This document shows positions 14,407-21,527 of a stretch of 21,527 nt of DNA, one piece after another; positions within the stretch are counted from its first letter, which is position 1; each line of letters begins with the position of its first letter. Under the pieces are notes generated by a model that worked only from the letters and a program-made list of their open reading frames with translations, was not told the origin of the DNA and did not search any database. Both the position numbers and the translations under genes were made by a program. The DNA is from an uncultured Burkholderiales bacterium (GTDB taxonomy: Bacteria; Pseudomonadota; Gammaproteobacteria; Burkholderiales; Thiobacillaceae), in contig CALAMX010000204.1 in NCBI GenBank assembly GCA_937925755.1, positions 1 through 21,527 of the forward strand, in the 5' to 3' direction.

Positions 14407-15154
14407 GTCGCCCCCCCCAGAGACAGCCGGTGTCGAGCGCCACCACGTCCTCGCGCACATAGAGTCCCAAAGTGGACCAGTGGCCAAAGACCACCCGTGT
14501 ATCGCGGCTTTGCCGGCCGGGCATGTCGAACCAAGGGATGAGCCCAGCAGGTGCGTCCGCCGGCGCGCACTTGTGGAGAAATTCCAGCCCACCATCGGCG
14601 TGCAGGAAACGCATCCGCGTCATGGCGTTGGCGATGAGGCGCAACCGATCCTGGCCCGCGAGCGCCTCGGACCAGTGCCGCGGCTCGTTGCCGTACATGC
14701 CGCGCAGGAAGCCGCGGTAGTCCTCGCCGCGCAGCACCGTCTCCAGCTCGTGCGCGAGAGACTCGGCCGTTTTCGCATCCCATTGCGGCATCAGGCCGGC
14801 ATGCACCATGAGCCAGCGCCCCTCGCGGTGCAGCAGCGGTCGCCGGCGCAGCCAGTCTAGCAGCTCGTCACGATCAGGCGCCGTGAGGATCGCCTCCAGG
14901 GTGTCCTTCTTGTGCGGCGGGACGAAGCCCTCCGCCACCGCCAGCAGGTGCAGATCGTGGTTGCCGAGGATGGCCACGATGCTTGCGTCGTGCGCCATAC
15001 ACCAGCGCAGCATGCCAGCCGAGTCTTCACCCCGGTTGACCAGATCGCCGGTCAGCCACAAGCGGTCGCGTGCGGGATCGAAGGCGATGGCCTCGAGCAG
15101 CGACTCGAAGGCGCCCAGACAACCCTGGACGTCACCGATGACATAGGTGGACAC
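14327..15154 (-). CDS. apaH: Symmetrical bis(5'-nucleosyl)-tetraphosphatase
   Basis: This 275-residue protein is close to the usual ApaH length of about 280. It carries the metallophosphoesterase motifs in ApaH form: GDVQGC with Asp8 and Gln10, GDLVNRG with Asp37, and GNHD at 64-67. Later histidines are in VHAGLMPQW and FGHWSTLG. ApaH hydrolyses Ap4A symmetrically to two ADP and also removes Np4-type caps from RNA in Escherichia coli. The ATG lies 71 bp from the rep start on the other strand, so the two genes share a short divergent control region. Its 3' end overlaps olsA by 80 bp tail to tail. Confidence 0.95.
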   Translation of the reverse strand: MSTYVIGDVQGCLGAFESLLEAIAFDPARDRLWLTGDLVNRGEDSAGMLRWCMAHDASIVAILGNHDLHLLAVAEGFVPPHKKDTLEAILTAPDRDELLDWLRRRPLLHREGRWLMVHAGLMPQWDAKTAESLAHELETVLRGEDYRGFLRGMYGNEPRHWSEALAGQDRLRLIANAMTRMRFLHADGGLEFLHKCAPADAPAGLIPWFDMPGRQSRDTRVVFGHWSTLGLYVREDVVALDTGCLWGGRLTALRIEDERFFQVDCVARRQPGPHE

Positions 15155-15225
15155 GGTACGGTGTGTGCGCGGTGTAGAATGTGCCCCCTATTCTAACGGG
15201 CAGGCCGGACTGCCCGAAGCCCGCG

Positions 15226-17259
15226 ATGTTCTCCGACCTCAATCCCCAGCAACGCGAAGCAGTGAAGTATCTGGACGGCCCCCTATTGGTGCTGGCCGGG
15301 GCCGGATCGGGCAAGACGCGGGTCATCACCCGCAAGATCGCCTACCTCGTCGCCGAGTGCGGCATGAGCGCGCGCAATATCGCCGCCATCACCTTCACCA
15401 ACAAGGCTGCGCGTGAAATGCGCGAGCGCGTGGCCGGCCTGCTGCAAGGAAGAGCGGCGCATGGACTGACCGTCGCCACCTTTCACGCCTTGGGCCTTGA
15501 GATCCTACGGGCCGAGGCGCGCCGCCTGGGCTTCAAGCCGCGTTTCTCCGTGCTCGATGCGGCAGACGCGCAGAGCCTGCTTGCGGACATTCTCAAGGCG
15601 CCGGACAAGGCGACGCTCAGAAGGGTACAGGCGGGGATCTCCAACTGGAAGAACGCCTTGGTCAGCCCCGAGGCGGCATTGGCGGCCGCCGCCGACGAGG
15701 GTGAACGCCAGGCGGCGCAAGCCTACCGCGCCTATCAGGACAGCCTGCGGGCCTATCAGGCCATGGACTTCGATGACTTGATCCGGCAGCCGGTCGAGCT
15801 CTTCCGCCAGGATGCCGAGGCCTTGGCGACCTGGCAGGGGCGGTTGCGCTACCTACTGGTGGACGAATACCAGGACACCAATGGCGCGCAGTATGAGCTC
15901 CTGCGCCTGCTGGCCGGCCCAGCCGCCCGCTTTACCGTCGTGGGTGACGACGACCAGGCCATCTACGCCTGGCGTGGCGCCGATGTGGAAAACCTCCGCC
16001 GCTTGAGCGCCGATTATCCGCGGCTCAAGGTGATCGCACTGACGCAAAACTACCGCTCCTGCCAGCGCATCCTGCAGGCCGCCAACAGCGTCATCCGCAA
16101 CAACACCCGGCTGGCCGAGAAGCAATTGTGGAGCGAGTTGGGGCCGGGCGATCCAATCGAGATCCTGCAATGCCGCGACGACGCACACGAGGCACAAACG
16201 GTGGCCACCCGCATCTCTGCGCATAAATTTGCGCGGCGCGGGCGCTATGGTGATTACGCCGTGCTCTACCGCAGCAACCATCAGGCGCGCGCCTTCGAGG
16301 AGGCCCTGCGGGCGCTCAAGATCCCCTATGTCGTCTCCGGCGGCCAGTCCTTCTTCGAGCGGGCGGAGATCAAGGACATCACCGCGTATCTCAGGCTGAT
16401 CGCCAACGTCGACGATGACCCTGCCTTCATCCGCGCGGTGACTACGCCCCGACGCGGCATCGGTCCCGCCACCCTGGAGCGGCTGGGGGCCTACGCTGCA
16501 CAGCGGCACTCAAGCCTTTTCGCGGCCATGTATGAGGCGGCCGCCGCCACCCACCTCACACCCAAGCAGCTCGAGCCCCTCATCGCTTTCGGTGACTTCA
16601 TCAACCGCATGGCCTGGCGGGCCGAGCGCGAGCCAGCAGCACGGCTGCTAGAAGAACTGCTCGCCGCCATCCAATACGAGGCCTGGCTCTACGACAACGA
16701 GGATGAGCGTAGCGCCAAGGCCAAGTGGGGCAACGTGCGCGACTTCGTCGCATGGCTCGGGAAAAAGGGGGAGGAAGAAGGCAAGACACTGATCGAACTG
16801 ACTCAGACCGTGGCCCTCATGAACCTGCTCGAAGGGCGCGAGGACGGGGCAGTGGACGCCGTGCGACTGTCCACCTTGCACGCCGCCAAGGGTTTGGAGT
16901 TTCCCCACGTTTTTCTGGTCGGGCTGGAGGAAGGCATCCTGCCGCACCGCGAATGTCTAGAAGGCGATCGCCTGGCCGAGGAACGGCGCCTGATGTATGT
17001 GGGCATTACCCGCGCGCAGAGGAGCCTCACGCTGACCTGGTGCGCCCGCCGCAAACGCGGCGGCGAATGGGTGACGAGCGAGCCCTCACGCTTCCTGTCC
17101 GAGGTCGACCCAGCACAGGTCAAGCAAGGTGAAGAGACCGACCCCGAGACCCGGCGTCAAGCCGGCCGGGCACGGCTCGCCAGCCTCAGGGCGATGCTCT
17201 TGTCAGAGGATCGCGAGGGAAAGACCGAGGACAGTCGGCCTTCCCCGGCGGTCCGCTAG
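15226..17259 (+). CDS. rep: ATP-dependent DNA helicase Rep (UvrD/Rep superfamily 1)
   Basis: This 677-residue protein has the length and order of Rep (673 in E. coli). It opens NPQQREAVKYLDGPLLVLAGAGSGKT, with Walker A GAGSGKT at 25-31. It then has TFTNKAAREM (motif Ia), VDEYQDTN with Asp213-Glu214 (motif II), GDDDQAIYAWRGA (motif III), QNYRS (motif IV), LSTLHAAKGLEFPHVFLVGLEEGILPH (motif V) and RRLMYVGITRAQ (motif VI). Rep unwinds DNA 3' to 5' and clears protein roadblocks ahead of replication forks. ATG 15226 matches the family start; an upstream ATG at 15181 would add 15 unrelated residues. The wording of motifs fits Rep better than UvrD or PcrA. Confidence 0.95.
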   Translation: MFSDLNPQQREAVKYLDGPLLVLAGAGSGKTRVITRKIAYLVAECGMSARNIAAITFTNKAAREMRERVAGLLQGRAAHGLTVATFHALGLEILRAEARRLGFKPRFSVLDAADAQSLLADILKAPDKATLRRVQAGISNWKNALVSPEAALAAAADEGERQAAQAYRAYQDSLRAYQAMDFDDLIRQPVELFRQDAEALATWQGRLRYLLVDEYQDTNGAQYELLRLLAGPAARFTVVGDDDQAIYAWRGADVENLRRLSADYPRLKVIALTQNYRSCQRILQAANSVIRNNTRLAEKQLWSELGPGDPIEILQCRDDAHEAQTVATRISAHKFARRGRYGDYAVLYRSNHQARAFEEALRALKIPYVVSGGQSFFERAEIKDITAYLRLIANVDDDPAFIRAVTTPRRGIGPATLERLGAYAAQRHSSLFAAMYEAAAATHLTPKQLEPLIAFGDFINRMAWRAEREPAARLLEELLAAIQYEAWLYDNEDERSAKAKWGNVRDFVAWLGKKGEEEGKTLIELTQTVALMNLLEGREDGAVDAVRLSTLHAAKGLEFPHVFLVGLEEGILPHRECLEGDRLAEERRLMYVGITRAQRSLTLTWCARRKRGGEWVTSEPSRFLSEVDPAQVKQGEETDPETRRQAGRARLASLRAMLLSEDREGKTEDSRPSPAVR

Positions 17260-17289
17260 GTCCACTGTGCCGCAAGGCCAGAAAGACGA

Positions 17290-18096
17290 TCAGCGAGCCG
17301 CCTCTTGCGCCGGCTTGGCAGCGGTGATGGCCTTCTTTGCCTCGTCCACCATGTAGTCCACCGCCGCTTTGACGTCGGCGTCGGACAGCTTGTCATTCCC
17401 GCCCCGCGCCGGGCCGCCCAGCGTGCCCTCGATCGCCGCCTTGTAGAGATACTCCTTGCCCTGTTTGATCAGGGCGTCCCAGGCAGCGGTGTCGGTGAGC
17501 TTTTGCGCCCCCGTGAGCCCCGTGTCGTGGCAGCGGGCGCAGACCTGGGCATACACCGCCTGGCCACGTGCCAGGATCTCGGGCGTGGGTTCGGGCTCCT
17601 TCTTGAGCACGGCCTCGAAATTGGCACCGACCGCGTTCGTCATGTAGACCACGCTGCGCGCCACCTCCAGATCGGTCAAGTCGGGGTCACCCCCGCGCGC
17701 CGGCATCTTGTTAAAACCCTTGATGGCATGGGTGAGCAGGGTGTCGTACCCCTGGGCGATGCGCTTACCCCAGGCAGCAGCGTCTTTGAACTTGGGCGCG
17801 CCCAGGGCGCCAGTCCCATGGCAGGCGCTGCACACCTCGTTGTAGACCTGCTCGCCAGAGCGCTCGACCCTGGGGGCGTTGGGGTCGACGGCAAGGGCGA
17901 CACCGAAGGGCTGGATACGCTCGCGTATCGCCCTGTCCTCGGCCTCGCTCGACCCGGTCTTCACCAAGCCCTCCTGTATGCCCATCACATACACGATGAT
18001 CAGGATGATGGCGATCAGCGGTGCAAACAATCCGCCTACCAGCGCCAACAGGAACTCCTGCGGGGTCGTCTTCTTCATCTCGTGGTGCTCGGCCAT
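17290..18096 (-). CDS. Membrane-anchored diheme cytochrome c5-family protein
   Basis: This 268-residue protein has a basic N-terminus, one membrane span at about 16-39 that probably stays as an anchor, and two cytochrome c domains in the periplasm. Haem motifs are CSACH at 89-93 and CARCH at 186-190. The first domain has the axial methionine in NKMPARGG (Met131). In the second, the aligned stretch is TLGGPARGG, with glycine in that position. The two domains look like a tandem duplication of a cytochrome c5 unit (about 95 residues apart). Such proteins carry electrons between respiratory complexes, often to terminal oxidases. It converges on rep with 30 bp between stops and has no operon partner. 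Confidence 0.9.
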   Translation of the reverse strand: MAEHHEMKKTTPQEFLLALVGGLFAPLIAIILIIVYVMGIQEGLVKTGSSEAEDRAIRERIQPFGVALAVDPNAPRVERSGEQVYNEVCSACHGTGALGAPKFKDAAAWGKRIAQGYDTLLTHAIKGFNKMPARGGDPDLTDLEVARSVVYMTNAVGANFEAVLKKEPEPTPEILARGQAVYAQVCARCHDTGLTGAQKLTDTAAWDALIKQGKEYLYKAAIEGTLGGPARGGNDKLSDADVKAAVDYMVDEAKKAITAAKPAQEAAR

Positions 18097-18185
18097 GTCC
18101 GGGTCCTGTTCGGAGTCGTAAACTTGAAGATTATAGGGACTGAGGCTGCCGATCGGAAAGCGGCTGTGCTATCCTAGCGCCTTCG

Positions 18186-18262
<77 letters not shown>

Positions 18263-18371
18263 ATCAGACGGCCACTTTGCCGTATCGCGGGACATACGCC
18301 GCTCCTTCAGCAAATGCACCTTGTCGGCGCGTCGACAAAGACGCGCTTCTCCCAGAAACGTCGAGAGCCCG

Positions 18372-18602
18372 TCAGCGCTCACGGGGTGGCACCGGGTCGT
18401 GCCCACCGGGATGCCAGGGATGGCAGCGGCTCACCCTGCGCAAGGCGAGTCCCATCCCTCGCAGGGCGCCATGCTCCAGCACTGCCTGGCGTGCGTACTC
18501 CGAGCAAGTGGGCGTGAAACGACACTGATTGCCGATCCAGGGGGAAAGCGTGTACTGATAGGCGCGGATCAGGCCCACCAGCAGGCGTTGTAGCGGATTC
18601 AT
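18372..18602 (-). CDS. yidD: Membrane protein insertion efficiency factor YidD
   Basis: This 76-residue protein shows the YidD signature: an amphipathic N-terminus (NPLQRLLVGLIRAYQYTLSPWIG) then CRFTPTCSEYARQAVLEHG and RRVSRCHPWHPGGHDPVP. YidD aids insertion of proteins by YidC at the inner membrane. It usually lies between rnpA and yidC, but here its ATG overlaps the DAHP synthase stop by 4 bp (ATGA), so it is cotranslated with that gene. The sequence is complete. A stretch of 109 bp with no gene separates its end from the tRNA. Confidence 0.95.
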   Translation of the reverse strand: MNPLQRLLVGLIRAYQYTLSPWIGNQCRFTPTCSEYARQAVLEHGALRGMGLALRRVSRCHPWHPGGHDPVPPRER

Positions 18603-19618
18603 CCCAGCGCGCGCCCCAGCACTGAGGCGATGCCTCTGAGCTCGCCCATCAAGGCGTTGAGCTCATCCGGCGCCAGGGCCTGCTCGGCGTCACACCATGC
18701 CTCGCAGGGGAAGGGATGCATTTCGATGAGCAGGCCATCGGCGCCGGCGGCGATGGCTGCCCTGGCCAGGGCCGGTACCATCCAGGCCTTGCCGCCGGCA
18801 TGACTGGGATCGACGATGATCGGCAAGTGGGTCTCGCGCTTGACCACCGGGATGGCGGTCACATCCAGCATGTTGCGGTAAGTGGTCTCGAAACTGCGCA
18901 CGCCTCGCTCACAGAGGATGATGTTGTGATTGCCGCCGGCGGCGATGTACTCGGCTGCCATGAGCCACTCCGAGACGGTGGCGCACAGGCCGCGCTTGAG
19001 GATGACCGGTTTATTGGTCTGACCCACGGCCTTGAGTAGGTCGAAGTTCTGCATGTTGCGCGTGCCGATCTGGATCACGTCGACATCGTATTGCAAAAAG
19101 GTATCGAGCAGGCGCACGTCCATGAGCTCAGTGACGATGGGCAGACCTTCACGGTCGGCGGCCTCGCGGAACATCTTCAGCCCCTCGATGCCGGCGCCCT
19201 GGAAGGCGTAGGGGCTTGTACGGGGTTTGAAGGCGCCGCCGCGCATGAGGCGGCAGCCCGCTGCCTTGACCGTCCGAGCGGCACGCGCCATCTGCTCTGG
19301 CGTCTCCACCGAACAGGGCCCGGCGATGACTTGCAGGTCCGGTCCGCCGATTAACACCCCGTGGACATCGATGACCGTGTTCTGCGGGTGCCAGTCGCGG
19401 GCAACGATCTTGTAGGGCTTGACCACATGCATGGCCCGCTCCACCCCGGGCAGCAGCTCGAACATCTCCGGTGTGAGCGCTCGCTCATCACCCACCGCCC
19501 CGATTACAGTCAGTTCCGAACCTTGCGAGACGTGGGCCTTGAGGCCGGCGGCGTCGATCTTGGCGACCACGCCGGCGATCTCCTCGGGGGTTGCGCCGTG
19601 GCGCATGACGATGATCAT
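18599..19618 (-). CDS. aroF: 3-deoxy-7-phosphoheptulonate synthase, type I-beta
   Basis: This 339-residue enzyme condenses phosphoenolpyruvate and erythrose 4-phosphate, the first step of the shikimate pathway. Residues 1-70 form the ferredoxin-like regulatory domain typical of the I-beta class (MIIVMRHGATPEEI at the start). The barrel follows with VIAGPCSVET (Cys102, metal ligand), RGGAFKPRTSPYAFQG (126-141), QIGTRNMQNFDLL (183-195), LKRG (207-210) and DPSHAGGK (270-277). Many I-beta enzymes are feedback-controlled through the N-terminal domain. The start is supported by AGGAGAAGGGA upstream and overlaps the stop of the small membrane protein gene (ATGA). The gene symbol follows common usage for this family and is less certain than the function. 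Confidence 0.93.
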   Translation of the reverse strand: MIIVMRHGATPEEIAGVVAKIDAAGLKAHVSQGSELTVIGAVGDERALTPEMFELLPGVERAMHVVKPYKIVARDWHPQNTVIDVHGVLIGGPDLQVIAGPCSVETPEQMARAARTVKAAGCRLMRGGAFKPRTSPYAFQGAGIEGLKMFREAADREGLPIVTELMDVRLLDTFLQYDVDVIQIGTRNMQNFDLLKAVGQTNKPVILKRGLCATVSEWLMAAEYIAAGGNHNIILCERGVRSFETTYRNMLDVTAIPVVKRETHLPIIVDPSHAGGKAWMVPALARAAIAAGADGLLIEMHPFPCEAWCDAEQALAPDELNALMGELRGIASVLGRALG

Positions 19619-20106
19619 GTTCCCTTCTCCTGGGGTTGGGCGACCTCGGCGGCCAAACGCCGCAGATATTCGGCAAACTCGGGGTCTTCACCGCGCAGCA
19701 GCTCCGGCAGCGCCGCCCGGAAGTCCTCGCGCTGACACCACTCCTGCATGTAGTCGGCCCAGACCTGCCACTGCCGCTGCCGTTGACGGCTCATGTCTTC
19801 TTCATAGACCATGAGGTAGGCCTGCTCGAACAGGGCGATGAGGATACCGAACAGGGCATAGCGGCGCTCCTCTTGCTCGGGTGTGAGTGGTGTCGTGACC
19901 GGGCCACGTCGCAGCATCTGCAGGTCGGCATTGTCCAACACCAGTTTGAGAAAGTCGGTGTAGGCCGCATTAAGCCTTGCCTGCAGCTCCTCATCCTCGG
20001 CCTCGCGGCTTTTGCGCTGCTCCAGCCAGAATACGAAGATGGCGAAAGGCAGGCCGATCACAGTGACCACGTAGCTCAGCAGCTCCCAGGTCTCTAGCGC
20101 TAGCAT
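19615..20106 (-). CDS. Small single-span membrane protein of unknown function
   Basis: I do not recognise this 163-residue protein. From ATG 20106 it has a single hydrophobic segment at about 8-28 (WELLSYVVTVIGLPFAIFVFW). A highly charged, helical cytoplasmic part follows: residues 29-60 are Glu/Arg/Lys rich, and 83-103 (YALFGILIALFEQAYLMVYEE) is an amphipathic or buried helix. There is also a Trp-rich stretch, QWQVWADYMQEW. A longer frame reaching 20223 crosses the dksA terminator and has poor composition, so the shorter start is better. The stop overlaps the DAHP synthase start by 4 bp, forming a three-gene unit with yidD. No enzyme motif is visible. Confidence 0.75.
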   Translation of the reverse strand: MLALETWELLSYVVTVIGLPFAIFVFWLEQRKSREAEDEELQARLNAAYTDFLKLVLDNADLQMLRRGPVTTPLTPEQEERRYALFGILIALFEQAYLMVYEEDMSRQRQRQWQVWADYMQEWCQREDFRAALPELLRGEDPEFAEYLRRLAAEVAQPQEKGT

Positions 20107-20200
20107 GTTCGTCTGCACCGGGTCTAGCAAAGTTGGTGAGCCCCCGGGGGCTGTGTTGAACCCGCTCTGCCGTGGCTCAGCGCCAGCCGGGCTGCAAATG

Positions 20201-20226
20201 AAAATGGCCGGTCCCCCGGCCATTTT
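20201..20226. terminator. Bidirectional hairpin terminator after dksA
   Basis: An 11-bp perfect stem, AAAATGGCCGG and CCGGCCATTTT, surrounds a 4-base loop. The A-rich and T-rich ends make it work in either direction. On the minus strand it starts 25 bases after the dksA stop and separates dksA from the membrane protein, aroF and yidD unit. Confidence 0.85.
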
Positions 20227-20250
20227 CCACTGTACGAAGACCGTTGTGCA

Positions 20251-20877
20251 TCAGTCCGCGTAGAGTCGCTCCATGCGCTCGTGCTTCTCCTGGGCCTCGA
20301 TGGACAACTCCGCAGTGGGCCGGGCAAGCAGGCGCGGGATGCCGATCGGCTCGCCGGTCTCCAGACAGTAGCCGTACTCGCCGCTCTCGATACGGGCGAG
20401 CGACTGTTCGATCTTCTTGAGCAGCTTGCGCTCGCGGTCACGCACACGCTGTTCCAGCAGATTTTCCTCCTCCACCGTCGCCCGGTCGTTGGGGTCGGCG
20501 AAGACCTCGTTCTCCTTCAGGTGCTCGCCGGTCTCGCGCGCGTTGTTCAGGATCTCCGCACGCATGGCCAGGAGCTTGGCCTTGAAGAACTGCAGTTGGA
20601 CCTCGTTCATGTAGTCAGACTCCGGCATTGCCAGGATGTCCTCGTCGGTCAGCATGTGCACGGGCAGCGACTTGTCCCGCCTCGATTCGGCGCTGGCGCC
20701 CTGGGTCGCCCCCTTGGACGACTTCGCCGTTTTGTCCGCTGCCTTGGTGCTGGCGACCTCGCCGGCTGGCGCGGCCTTCGCATTCACCTCCACCCGCTTG
20801 GGCGCCGGCATGCCTGCGGCCTTCGCCGGTTCTTCCTTTTGCGTCTTGGGGGTAGGTTTCTTGGCTACGCTTGCCAT
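20251..20877 (-). CDS. dksA: RNA polymerase-binding transcription factor DksA, zinc-cysteine-poor variant
   Basis: This 208-residue protein carries the DksA coiled coil (about residues 85-165) with the tip motif DPNDRA at 128-133, whose acidic residues act at the RNA polymerase active site with ppGpp. The globular part is YGYCLETGEPIGIPRLLARPTAELSIEAQEKHERMERLYAD. Compared with the E. coli zinc finger the four cysteines are Cys171, Thr174, Ser192 and Ala195, so zinc binding is unlikely. Such variants occur widely in proteobacteria. The first 72 residues are an Ala/Lys/Pro-rich extension not found in the 151-residue E. coli protein. ATG 20877 has a strong AGGAGGCGAGG in front. ATTATG at 20932-20937 (CATAAT on the minus strand) is a plausible -10 box. 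Confidence 0.93.
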   Translation of the reverse strand: MASVAKKPTPKTQKEEPAKAAGMPAPKRVEVNAKAAPAGEVASTKAADKTAKSSKGATQGASAESRRDKSLPVHMLTDEDILAMPESDYMNEVQLQFFKAKLLAMRAEILNNARETGEHLKENEVFADPNDRATVEEENLLEQRVRDRERKLLKKIEQSLARIESGEYGYCLETGEPIGIPRLLARPTAELSIEAQEKHERMERLYAD

Positions 20878-20993
20878 TGCCTCGCCTCCTGTATCTGTAT
20901 CTAGGGCATGTGTCGGTAGAAAGAAGCTCGGATTATGCCATGTTCCCATTACGGTATGACGTGGCCCGGGCTTGAACCCGTAGGCAGAAAATC

Positions 20994-21527
20994 TCAGACG
21001 CCGCGATGCCAGCCAAGTTCCAACGGGTCGTCCGGATCGATACCTTCCATGAAGGGGATACGCCGGTCGCGGTGGGTGACCTGATAGACACAGCCCATCC
21101 AGTTGCCGACCACCGCCTCGGCGGTATCATGCCAGGTGTTGTCCAGCCGCGGCAGGATCAGCCGCTCGGGAAACTCGGGCACGGGCTCGCCGCGCTTCAC
21201 TGCGTTAATGAGTCGCGCCGCGTATTCCCGGAGGATGGCCTGCTCCCGCGGCTTTAAATAATTCGCCGGGAAAGGGGGCGGCGACTCGATCTGGCCCTGG
21301 GCGTAGAGCAGTAGGTCGCGTTTGTACTCCTTGAGCAGCGAGACGGTATCGTACTCGGGATGGCCCTGGAAGAAGACCGCGCGCAGCCCGTCCGGGCTCA
21401 CCGCCAGGTGCACACCGGCTGTATCGCTTTCCACCAAGACGTGCAGCCCCGCCGCCTCGAACTGGGCCCGCGAGATGTCGTTCCAGCGCGAGTGTGGCAC
21501 GTCGAAACAGGTGTTCACATCAGCGAC
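20994..21527 (-). CDS. metA: Homoserine O-succinyltransferase (MetA family), C-terminal part
   Basis: The frame is open from the right edge to a stop at 20994, giving the last 177 residues of a protein whose start lies outside the window. It shows PHSRWNDIS, FFQGHPEYDTVSLLKEYKRDL (the GHPEYD His and Glu are the catalytic pair of MetA) and NWMGCVYQVTHRD, matching the end of MetA-type acyltransferases. MetA activates homoserine with succinyl-CoA (or acetyl-CoA in some members) at the start of methionine synthesis. The residue that decides acyl specificity is not in the window. The C-terminal extension (RRIPFMEGIDPDDPLELGWHRGV) is longer than in E. coli MetA. It is upstream of dksA on the same strand, 116 bp away. 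Confidence 0.88.
   Translation of the reverse strand, partial: VADVNTCFDVPHSRWNDISRAQFEAAGLHVLVESDTAGVHLAVSPDGLRAVFFQGHPEYDTVSLLKEYKRDLLLYAQGQIESPPPFPANYLKPREQAILREYAARLINAVKRGEPVPEFPERLILPRLDNTWHDTAEAVVGNWMGCVYQVTHRDRRIPFMEGIDPDDPLELGWHRGV

Noticed and set aside
13585..14595. A 336-residue minus-strand frame opposite olsA
   Set aside because: It overlaps olsA and the end of apaH, both well identified, and has no recognisable domain.
18263..18371. Stretch after the tRNA examined for a second tRNA or attachment site
   Set aside because: Only a small ACGGC/GCCGT hairpin is present. No repeat of the tRNA 3' end and no integrase gene were found in the window.
20139..20152. Palindrome AGCCCCCGGGGGCT
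   Set aside because: It is perfect but has no loop and no T-run. A short GC-only palindrome is expected by chance fairly often in this GC-rich DNA.
20967..20980. CGGG/CCCG hairpin with a TTCAAG loop on the minus strand, like a tRNA T-arm or a metA terminator
   Set aside because: No acceptor, D or anticodon arm can be built around it, and no T-run follows, so neither a tRNA nor a normal terminator is supported.

Overview
The window looks like chromosomal DNA of a betaproteobacterium, possibly a Hydrogenophilales, Nitrosomonadales or Rhodocyclales relative. This rests on high GC, a Rep helicase next to a cytochrome c5-type diheme protein, the DksA variant, and the gene repertoire. It is an inference from gene content, not a taxonomic match. 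There are no rRNA genes, transposases, integrases or CRISPR arrays.

Region 1 (1-8170, all minus strand) is a defence-type operon read from about 8150 towards position 1 and leaving the window. In transcription order it holds a small excisionase-like HTH protein, a large SNF2-type helicase with a degenerate PLD-like N-terminus, an AAA ATPase, a subtilisin-like S8 protease, a DUF4391 protein, and the start of a type III-like adenine DNA methyltransferase. Junctions are tight (4-bp overlap to 17-bp gaps). The leader has repeated TCAAAT elements and a perfect 14-bp palindrome, both possible operators. A 485-bp gene-free stretch (8089-8573) follows; it contains an orphan plus-strand terminator.

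Region 2 (8510-14406) reads as a phosphate-starvation membrane-lipid remodelling locus. A glycosyltransferase and a PAP2 phosphatase form an operon behind four 7-mers spaced exactly 11 bp apart, the geometry of tandem PhoB boxes. Convergent to them is a secreted zinc-dependent phospholipase C. Further on, olsB and olsA (ornithine lipid synthesis) lie behind a second, weaker 11-bp-phased array. Together the enzymes could degrade phospholipid and make phosphorus-free glycolipid and ornithine lipid. A PfkB-family kinase and a glycine-zipper lipoprotein lie between the two halves.

Region 3 (14327-21527) is ordinary housekeeping DNA: apaH (overlapping olsA tail to tail), rep, a diheme cytochrome c5, tRNA-Arg(CCG), yidD, a type I-beta DAHP synthase, a small membrane protein, dksA with a strong terminator, and the C-terminal half of metA. 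Oddities here are a missing axial methionine in the second haem domain, a DksA with one of the four zinc cysteines, and yidD fused translationally to a shikimate gene.
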